Shown in pieces: positions 42,179 through 48,316 of a stretch of 48,316 nt of DNA. The position numbers and the translations under genes were made by a program. The stretch covers positions 1-48,316 of the forward strand of contig CAIKAP010000141.1 in assembly GCA_903825435.1 (NCBI GenBank), written 5' to 3'. Below the pieces are notes generated by a model. The model was not told where the DNA came from. It did not search any database and was given only the letters and a program-made list of their open reading frames with translations. The stretch's first letter is position 1, and each line of letters opens with the position of its first letter. The DNA comes from an uncultured Verrucomicrobiota bacterium (GTDB taxonomy: Bacteria; Verrucomicrobiota; Verrucomicrobiia; Palsa-1439).

Positions 42179-43000
42179 ATGAGAGTTTTCGTGTTTCTCG
42201 CCAGCTTGCTGTCGGTGGCCGCCATCTCGCGCCCGCCCGCGCAGGTGGACCCGGGCTTGCTGCAACACCTCCGCCCCGTCCAGCAACGCGACACCACCCG
42301 CGCCCTCGCGCACCAGAGCCGTGGCCTCACACTCGTCAGCGAAAGCAAGTTCGAGGCTGCGCTCGATCAGTTCCGTCGTTCCACTGCCTACGACCCAACC
42401 CTCGCACCGACCTACATCAATATGGCCTATTGCCTCGACCGGTTGGGCCGATTTGAGGAAGCCATCGCCGAACTCAAGGCCGCCGAGAAACTCGACCCGA
42501 CCAACGTCATGATCTTCATCAACTGGGGCAACTCGCTCCTGAACCTGAAGCGCTACCAGGACGCCCTCGAGCCGCTCAACAAAGCCGCCGAACTCGATTC
42601 CGCCAACGTCCTCGCCCGCCTCAACCTCGCCGCCGTCTACTCCAACCTGAACCGGCCCAAGGACGCCATCACCGAACTCGAAAAAGCCGCCGACGCCGCC
42701 CCGAAGAACCCGCAGATCTTCTTCAACTGGGCCATGCTGCTCTCCAACACCGGCGACGTTGGCGCCGCGTTGGAAAAATACCAGCGCGTCATCGAGCTCG
42801 ACCCGAAAAACCTCTCCGCCTACTACAACCGCGCCGCGCTTTTCGAAAAAACCGGCCAGCTCGACAAAGCCATCGCCGTGCTGCAGGAAGCCATCAAGGT
42901 GCTTCCCGACAACGCGACGCTGAAAGAAATTCTCCAAAAACTCGAAACCGTCCAGCGCCAGCAACCGATGCAGTTGCCGCCGCCCACGCTAAACCGCTAG
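42179..43000 (+). CDS. Exported TPR-repeat protein
   Basis: The start is set at 42179 (MRVFVFLASLLSVAAISRPP, signal peptide). The 273-residue protein then has about six TPR units, for example APTYINMAYCLDRLGRFEEA, VMIFINWGNSLLNLKRYQDA, LARLNLAAVYSNLNRPKDAI, IFFNWAMLLSNTGDVGAALE and LSAYYNRAALFEKTGQLDKA. It has a short Gln/Pro-rich tail. It probably acts as a periplasmic scaffold. It is divergent from the isomerase gene. No partner is identified. The following 43001-43212 is AT-rich without a gene. Confidence 0.88.
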   Translation: MRVFVFLASLLSVAAISRPPAQVDPGLLQHLRPVQQRDTTRALAHQSRGLTLVSESKFEAALDQFRRSTAYDPTLAPTYINMAYCLDRLGRFEEAIAELKAAEKLDPTNVMIFINWGNSLLNLKRYQDALEPLNKAAELDSANVLARLNLAAVYSNLNRPKDAITELEKAADAAPKNPQIFFNWAMLLSNTGDVGAALEKYQRVIELDPKNLSAYYNRAALFEKTGQLDKAIAVLQEAIKVLPDNATLKEILQKLETVQRQQPMQLPPPTLNR

Positions 43001-43212
43001 CAGTTGCGTCTCGTCGTAACCGCTTGGCGATTGACCTTACTGAAAGGAAAAAGACTTCATCTTAAGTTCCGTCGAAGATTGTTCTCAGCTGCTCGTATTG
43101 CCTCTCTAGCCTCATATCGAGCCGTCGTTCGATTACTAGACTCGGGTGTTATTTGTGATTTAATCGTGTCTAGCTCTGCTTGTTTCTGGTCGATTTTTGG
43201 TTGCAGTTTTTT

Positions 43213-43560
43213 TTATTCTAGCTGAGCAGGCGCCAGCTCGCGCATCCCGCGCTCGAACGGTTCCAGCTTCATCGTCGCGCTGAATTCTTCCGGCAATGTC
43301 TCGCCATGGCGCGCCTCCCAATGCGCGGCGCTGAGGCGCGGTAAGTAGGGTTTGAAGTTCAGGTTAAGCCGCTTCGTCAACTCGTCAGCGAAGCGGTAGG
43401 TCGCGGGTCGGTTGAAGCCGTGGTCCACCCAGAGCACCGGGATGTCCGTCTACACTTGCGTCGCAAGGTGCAGGATGACGGCTTCGTAGGGGCGGAAGTT
43501 GGTGGAGACGATCGCGTTGCCTTGCGCGACGGCCCAGCGTGTCATTTCCAGCGGCGTCAT
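43213..43560 (-). pseudogene. cysH: Broken cysH (phosphoadenylyl-sulfate reductase)
   Basis: Reading from the ATG at 43560, MTPLEMTRWAVAQGNAIVST...AVILHLATQV is followed by an in-frame TAG (43450-43452), then TDIPVLWVDHGFNRPATYRF...RLSAAHWEARHG. The PVLWVDHGFNRPATYRFADEL segment is a CysH hallmark. The gene then stops at LAPAQLE, so the product is 116 codons instead of the usual ~230-240, lacking the C-terminal half and the catalytic ECG.H region. A CAG to TAG change would explain the nonsense codon. The ATG overlaps the sulfite reductase stop (ATGA). It is non-functional as read. Confidence 0.85.
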
Positions 43561-45167
43561 TGCGGGAACTCCAGCGCGCGCGCCGCCCAGTCGCCGAACC
43601 GTTCGCCGCCGGCGCGTTCCTGCGCGTATCGAACGAGCAGGGGACGCAGCACGCCGACGAGGTCCGCCGCCTTGACGTTCTCTTTGTAGAGACGGTTCAG
43701 GCGGGTGTTGACGCCGTTGCCACCAATATAAATTTGATAGAGGCCGACCGATTTGCCGACGAGGCCGATTTTGGCAGTGTAGGACCGGACGCAACCATCC
43801 GGACAACCGGTGAGGCGCAGCGTGATCTCGTCATTCTGCAAACCAAGCTCCTCCAGCACGTGCTCTAACTTGTCGAGCAACGACGAGAAAAAACGTTCCG
43901 CCTCGGCGATGGCTTGGCCACAAGTCGGCAGCGCGACGTACGCCATCGAGTCTCGTCGCAACGCACTGGGCGTGATGTGCGCGACGAGCAGCTTGGTGAT
44001 CGCGTCGCGATCGGCGGGGGCGACGTTGACGAGTAACAGATTCTGCGACGGCGTGAGGCGGACTTCCGTTTTGAACCGGCTGACGACTTCACAGACCGCG
44101 GCCTTCAGTTCGCCCTTGATGCGGCCGCTCTCGACGTACAAGTCGAGAAACCACCGGCCATCAAGCTGCCGATGCCAGCCGAACAGGTCGCCTTGCTTCG
44201 TGAAGCTAAACGGACGCGCTTGCTGGAGCTTGAAGCCAAGTCGCCGTTCAAGTTCGGCGCGGCACCAGTCGGCACCTTTCTCGGCGAGAACGTATTTCAG
44301 ACGGGCGTGCTTGCGATTGCTCCGATCGCCGAAATCGCGGTGGATGCCTACCAGCGCGTGTGTGACCACGACGAGAAAGTCCGGCTCGACAAAACCAAGT
44401 ACGTCGGCCAAGCGCGGGAAGGTGGCCGGGTTGTTGTGCGACATGCCGAGGCCGCCGCCGGTGAGGACGTTGTAGCCGACGAGGCGGTCGCTCTCGATGA
44501 TGGCGACGAATCCGAGATCGTTGCTGAAGATGTCAACGTCGTTGAGCGGTGGGACGGCGAAGGCGGTCTTGAACTTGCGCGGCAGGTAGGTCTTGCCGTA
44601 GAGCGGGTCGGTGAAGTCGTTGTTCAGGTCAAGCTGAACGCCCTCGACCCAGATGGCGTGGTAGGCCGGTGTCCGCGGCAACACGGCGTCGCTGACTCGT
44701 CGGACGTCAACGAGCACTTCTTCCACCACGTGGCTTTGCGTCGGCGTCGGCGGTGCCATGACGTTACGGTGGACGTCACCGCCGCCGCCAAACGTGGTCA
44801 GGAGAGCGTCGTTGATGGCCTTGACCAGCGGGCCGAGGCGCGTTTTGACGACGCCGTGGAACTGGAGGTCCTGACGCGAAGTGATGCGGAGCGTGCCGTT
44901 GCTGTGATGGTCGGCAAACTCATCGCAGGCGAGGTACTGGGCTGCCGCGAGGATGCCGGCGGGAAGTTTGGTACGGACCATGAATTGATAGTGCTTCGTG
45001 CTAGTCTTGCGGACATCGCGGTCGTCACCTTGATAGATGCCGTGGAACTTCAGGAAGTAGTCGTCGTCCGTGTTAAAACGGTCGGTAGACGGGTCGCCGA
45101 GCGAGGTGGCGATGGTACCCGCAAGCGTCGACGAGGCAGACTTTAGGTGCTCGTTCTTAGTAATCAT
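43557..45167 (-). CDS. cysI: Sulfite/nitrite reductase hemoprotein, one Fe-S cysteine replaced
   Basis: The 536-residue protein has two ferredoxin-like NIR_SIR halves and siroheme-binding segments such as GTLRITSRQDLQFHGVV and LTGGGLGMSHNNPATFP. The Cys cluster region reads AYVALPTCGQAIAEAERFF and LTGCPDGCVRSYTAKIGLVG. Compared with E. coli CysI (Cys434, 440, 479, 483; spacing 6-39-4), this protein has Tyr410, Cys416, Cys455 and Cys459. Only the first ligand is lost, by TAC instead of TGC. The rest looks intact. It heads a coupled pair with the broken cysH, so sulfate assimilation here looks inactive or altered. Confidence 0.9.
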   Translation of the reverse strand: MITKNEHLKSASSTLAGTIATSLGDPSTDRFNTDDDYFLKFHGIYQGDDRDVRKTSTKHYQFMVRTKLPAGILAAAQYLACDEFADHHSNGTLRITSRQDLQFHGVVKTRLGPLVKAINDALLTTFGGGGDVHRNVMAPPTPTQSHVVEEVLVDVRRVSDAVLPRTPAYHAIWVEGVQLDLNNDFTDPLYGKTYLPRKFKTAFAVPPLNDVDIFSNDLGFVAIIESDRLVGYNVLTGGGLGMSHNNPATFPRLADVLGFVEPDFLVVVTHALVGIHRDFGDRSNRKHARLKYVLAEKGADWCRAELERRLGFKLQQARPFSFTKQGDLFGWHRQLDGRWFLDLYVESGRIKGELKAAVCEVVSRFKTEVRLTPSQNLLLVNVAPADRDAITKLLVAHITPSALRRDSMAYVALPTCGQAIAEAERFFSSLLDKLEHVLEELGLQNDEITLRLTGCPDGCVRSYTAKIGLVGKSVGLYQIYIGGNGVNTRLNRLYKENVKAADLVGVLRPLLVRYAQERAGGERFGDWAARALEFPQ

Positions 45168-45266
45168 AATTAACTTAGGTTACATACTTATGTATCATAG
45201 AGAGGTTTTTTTTCAACAAGAAATCTTTACCTGTTTGCTCCTCCGTCATAAACTCCCACTACGACC

Positions 45267-45743
45267 ATGAAAGAGTTCTTTATCGGCCTGTTTCTCGGCA
45301 TTGTCTTGACGTTGGCGACGGTCTGGTATTTCGCCATCGGACGCAAACAGCCTCAGATCCGCCACACGCAGGACGTTGCCGCCGCCACAGTGCAACACAC
45401 CGTCGACGTGGTGGACGTCAAGCTCACCGCTTGGCACCTGACCACGCCGGAAATCAAAGCCGACCTCGCGCGCACCGGTCAAGTTGTCCGAAGGAACGCC
45501 TGCGATTTCGGCGCGATTGCCGCGAGCACGGCGAGCGACGCCACCATCACCGCAAAGATCAAGGCAAAACTCATCGCCGAGCGCAACCTTTCGGCGTGGA
45601 ACATCGGCGTCAACACCACCGGCGGACACGTCACGCTGGCCGGAACAATTACGGAACATGGCCTCATCGCGAAAGCCATCGCGCTCGCGCTCGAAACCGA
45701 CGGCGTCCGCGACGTGACTTCCAATCTCCAAGTGCAAAAGTAA
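45267..45743 (+). CDS. BON-domain exported or membrane-anchored protein
   Basis: The 158-residue protein begins with a membrane anchor or signal helix (FFIGLFLGIVLTLATVWYFA). A helical region follows, then a BON domain (about 90-155; DATITAKIKAKLIAERNLSA, WNIGVNTTGGHVTLAGTITE, ETDGVRDVTSNLQVQ). BON domains bind phospholipid or stabilise envelopes (family knowledge). It is divergent from the sulfite reductase and immediately precedes polX with a 3-nt gap. Confidence 0.88.
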   Translation: MKEFFIGLFLGIVLTLATVWYFAIGRKQPQIRHTQDVAAATVQHTVDVVDVKLTAWHLTTPEIKADLARTGQVVRRNACDFGAIAASTASDATITAKIKAKLIAERNLSAWNIGVNTTGGHVTLAGTITEHGLIAKAIALALETDGVRDVTSNLQVQK

Positions 45744-45746
45744 TTC

Positions 45747-47552
45747 ATGGATAAAAAAGAAATTGCCGAAATTTTTGAGGAGATTGGACAACTGCTGGAG
45801 TTGAAAGGCGAGAATCCGTTTCGCGTTCGCGCCTACCTCAACGCCGCGCGGATTGTCGAAAGTTTGCAGGACGAACTCGGTAAACTCGTTGCCGAAAACC
45901 GGCTGACCGAAATCAAAGGTATCGGCAAAGATCTCGCCGCGAAAATCACCGAGATGGTCACGACCAACCGGCTGGAATTTTATGAGAAGTTAAAATCGTC
46001 GTTACCGGCGGGCTTGCTCGACATGCTCCGTATTCCCGGCTTCGGCCCGAAACGCGCAAAGATTGTGTTCGACAAACTCAAGATAGATTCCATCGAGAAA
46101 CTCGAAGCCGCGTGTAAATCCGGTAAAGTCGCCGCGCTCGACGGCTTCGGCGAAAAGTCGCAGCAGAAAATTCTCGAAGGCATCGAACTGGTCCGCAAAT
46201 TTGCCTCGCGTCATCACATCCACAAAGCGCGCGCAGCAGCGGATGCCGTGCTCGAATCGTTGCGCGCACACGACGGCGTGATTCGTTGCAGCATCGCTGG
46301 AAGTTTGCGGCGTTGCCGCGAAACGATTGGCGACGTGGATTTTCTCGTCAGCGCCAAACCGAAGGACGCGCCTGATGTTATCGCCGCGTTCGTCGCGACG
46401 CCCGGCGTGATCACCGTTTCGGCAAAAGGCGAAACGAAAGCAAGCGTCGTCCTCAAAGGCGGCATTCAAGCAGACCTCCGCGTTGTCGCCGACGATCAGT
46501 TTGCGTTCGCGCTGAATTATTTTACCGGCAGCAAGGAGCACAACATCGCGATGCGCGCGCGCGCGTTGCGGCTGAAAAATCTTTCGCTGAACGAATACGG
46601 TTTCTCGCCCGCCGCCGAGAAAGAAAAAAGCGCAAAGGAACTCGGTAGCTCGGTTTCTTGCAAGAGCGAACCGGAAATTTATGCCGCGCTCGATCTCGGT
46701 TACATCGAGCCAGAATTGCGCGAGGACATGGGCGAGATTGACGCCGCCGAAACCGGCAAGCTGCCGAAGCTGATCGAGATGTCGAACTTGCGCGGCGCGT
46801 TTCACGTTCACTCGACGTGGAGCGACGGCATCGAGAGCGTCGAGGCCATGGCGCGCGCGGCGCAGGAACTCGGACTCGAATACATCGGCATCGCCGACCA
46901 CAGCAAAGGTCAGCGCCAAGCCAACGGCCTCGACGAGAAACGACTTCGCGAGCAGGCTGACGAGGTGAAGAAACTCAACACCGGCTTCGCGAAAGAAGGC
47001 TTCCGGATTTTCTTCGGCACCGAGTGCGATATTCTTCCGGACGGCACGCTCGATTTCGACGACGAGACACTGGCGTTGTGCGATTTCGTCATTGCCGCCG
47101 TTCACACCAATTTTAATCTCGCCGCCGACGCGATGACCGCGCGCATCTGCAAAGCGCTCGCGCATCCGCGCGTGACGATGCTCGCGCATCCGACGGGCCG
47201 GTTGTTGTTGGAGCGCGAAGCGTACGCCGTTAACATGCCCGAAGTGATCGAGACCGCGGCGCGACACGGCAAGATCATCGAACTGAACTCGCATCCCTAC
47301 CGGCTCGACATGGATTGGCGTCTTTGGAAACACGCGAAGGAACTCGGCGTGAAGTGCGCCATCAATCCCGACGCGCACAGCATTGACGACTACCAATCGC
47401 TCGTGTTCGGCGTCGGCATTGCGCGCAAAGGTTGGCTGACGAAAGCCGACGTGGTGAACTGCCACCATCTGAAACAGGTCGAGAAAACCCTAACTTCAGT
47501 GCGGAGAGAACATCAACACGCACCCCGCTCCACGCCTGCCTTGCCTGGTTGA
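45747..47552 (+). CDS. polX: PolX-type DNA polymerase/3'-5' exonuclease
   Basis: The 601-residue protein has an N-terminal helix-hairpin-helix series (NPFRVRAYLNAARIVESLQD; LRIPGFGPKRAKIVFDKL) and a family X nucleotidyl-transferase core with GSLRRCRETIGDVDFLV (catalytic Asp pair). A C-terminal PHP domain has FHVHSTWSDGIESVEAMARA, IGIADHSKG, IFFGTECDILPDG, MLAHPTG and NPDAHSIDDY, with all metal-binding His/Asp positions visible. It likely acts in repair gap filling. It follows the BON gene by 3 nt. The last ~25 residues (RREHQHAPRSTPALPG) are non-conserved. Confidence 0.93.
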   Translation: MDKKEIAEIFEEIGQLLELKGENPFRVRAYLNAARIVESLQDELGKLVAENRLTEIKGIGKDLAAKITEMVTTNRLEFYEKLKSSLPAGLLDMLRIPGFGPKRAKIVFDKLKIDSIEKLEAACKSGKVAALDGFGEKSQQKILEGIELVRKFASRHHIHKARAAADAVLESLRAHDGVIRCSIAGSLRRCRETIGDVDFLVSAKPKDAPDVIAAFVATPGVITVSAKGETKASVVLKGGIQADLRVVADDQFAFALNYFTGSKEHNIAMRARALRLKNLSLNEYGFSPAAEKEKSAKELGSSVSCKSEPEIYAALDLGYIEPELREDMGEIDAAETGKLPKLIEMSNLRGAFHVHSTWSDGIESVEAMARAAQELGLEYIGIADHSKGQRQANGLDEKRLREQADEVKKLNTGFAKEGFRIFFGTECDILPDGTLDFDDETLALCDFVIAAVHTNFNLAADAMTARICKALAHPRVTMLAHPTGRLLLEREAYAVNMPEVIETAARHGKIIELNSHPYRLDMDWRLWKHAKELGVKCAINPDAHSIDDYQSLVFGVGIARKGWLTKADVVNCHHLKQVEKTLTSVRREHQHAPRSTPALPG

Positions 47553-47565
47553 AATATTACCCACA

Positions 47566-48316
47566 ATGGTTAAAACAATTATTTTGTGGAATGGGTTGGT
47601 AAGGACGAGCTTAATGACGGCCCTGATATCGCTCTGGATGGCCCCTGGGGCTGGCGTTGCATCGGAAAAAGAATCGGCCACTCGGCCGTGGTCCGATGAG
47701 GTCGTCTATGTTGTGATCGAGGGAAAGTTCTTCGATGGAGATCCTTCGAACAATATGATGCTCAAGCGGTTTGGAGCTAACAAGAAAAACTATGCGGGGT
47801 GCGGCTACTGGGGAGGCGACCTGAAAGGAGTCCAGAAGAAGCTCGATTATCTGCAAACACTGGGCGTAACCACCTTGCTCTTGTACCCGGTAATGCTGAA
47901 CGACAGAGAACCATGCGGTAAATGGCTGCCCAGTGGATATAGGCCGCGCGACTATTTCCGCATCGATGAGAATCTCGGGACTATGGAAGACTTGAAGAAC
48001 CTCGTAAGTGATGCACACAAACGGGGTATTCGTATCGTTCTTGACATGCCGCTAGGGATACCCGGCTTAGAACATCCATTCTACACCGACCGGGCAAAAA
48101 AAACGTGGTTTGGCGACTCGACTGTATACGGTGTTCGCCGATGGAACACTGACAATACGGCGGTTGCCGATTACCTGATCAGTGTTGGCAAATTCTGGAG
48201 GAATAAGTGCGACGGATTCCGCATGGACTCGTGTCAATTGCATTCCATAGGGTTCTGGAAGAGATTTACCACGGAGATCCGTAGCGACCCGGGGTTTAGC
48301 GATTTCTTCCTGCTAG
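47566..48316 (+). CDS. Secreted GH13 alpha-amylase-like enzyme, partial at window end
   Basis: An open frame from the ATG at 47566 runs off the window. It begins with a probable signal peptide (MVKTIILWNGLVRTSLMTAL...), then VVYVVIEGKFFDGD, WGGDLKGVQKKLDYLQTLGV (GH13 start) and DLKNLVSDAHKRGIRIVLDM. The second conserved region reads DGFRMDSCQLH, where Asp is the usual nucleophile position. The region-I motif, normally DxVxNH, reads DMPLGIPG, so Asn and His are changed. At least 250 residues are seen. Full domain composition and substrate cannot be told from the fragment. Confidence 0.82.
   Translation, partial: MVKTIILWNGLVRTSLMTALISLWMAPGAGVASEKESATRPWSDEVVYVVIEGKFFDGDPSNNMMLKRFGANKKNYAGCGYWGGDLKGVQKKLDYLQTLGVTTLLLYPVMLNDREPCGKWLPSGYRPRDYFRIDENLGTMEDLKNLVSDAHKRGIRIVLDMPLGIPGLEHPFYTDRAKKTWFGDSTVYGVRRWNTDNTAVADYLISVGKFWRNKCDGFRMDSCQLHSIGFWKRFTTEIRSDPGFSDFFLL

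Noticed and set aside
43450-43452. TAG in cysH as recoded codon
   Set aside because: The gene also lacks its 3' half and no recoding signal is visible, so decay is simpler.
1-48316. CRISPR array
   Set aside because: No regularly spaced identical repeats were seen; the AAATCCGA tract is too short and lacks spacers.

Overview
The window looks like chromosome from a PVC-superphylum bacterium, most likely Verrucomicrobiota. This is inferred from the mix of a SWIB protein, a PulE/PulG-type secretion operon, GH38 mannosidases with UroD-like proteins, EboE, DUF433/DUF5615 pairs and AAATCCGA-type intergenic repeats. There is no rRNA to settle it. Coding density is high, and most long ORFs in the track are antisense shadows of GC-rich genes.

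Layout: 1-1.4 kb has a lipoprotein, a SWIB protein, a small membrane protein and tRNA-Pro(UGG), followed by a decayed ThuA remnant. 1.8-21.3 kb on the minus strand is one type II secretion operon, read in transcription order as a 196-aa secreted helper, gspE, gspF, gspG, gspH, gspI, gspJ, gspK, gspL, gspM, a gspC/pilP-like gene, a secretin split into two separately exported proteins, a histidine kinase and an NtrC-type sigma-54 activator. A near-consensus -24/-12 promoter, with a 17-bp palindrome about 76 bp upstream of the predicted start, sits at the head of the operon. The operon therefore probably encodes its own sigma-54 regulator at its far end.

Between gspE and gspF (14.3-18.9 kb) the operon is rebuilt. 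A segment running from the gspE tail to the gspF head was tandemly duplicated, leaving a 78-aa gspF-head/gspE-tail chimera. Each copy carries a different gene after the gspE tail (a HEPN-like protein or a UGSC-like protein). Each copy also carries a different DUF433/DUF5615 toxin-antitoxin pair whose toxin stop codon abuts a 48-50 bp copy of the gspF start. This is the least expected structure in the window.

21.5-36.5 kb (minus) is a compact operon for mannose-containing glycans: MFS sugar porter, three UroD-like proteins, two secreted GH38 enzymes, a ROK sugar kinase and a phosphomannose isomerase. Together they suggest release, uptake, phosphorylation and isomerisation of mannose, with the UroD-like proteins possibly acting on methyl groups (inference).

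36.6-48.3 kb is mixed: cysE, a decayed ankyrin/propeller gene, a GT2 glycosyltransferase, a PA2779-family protein, EboE with a second TIM-barrel protein, a TPR protein, a decaying sulfate-assimilation pair (sulfite reductase missing one Fe-S cysteine, cysH with a nonsense codon and lost 3' end), a BON protein, PolX, and the start of a secreted GH13 protein cut by the window edge.
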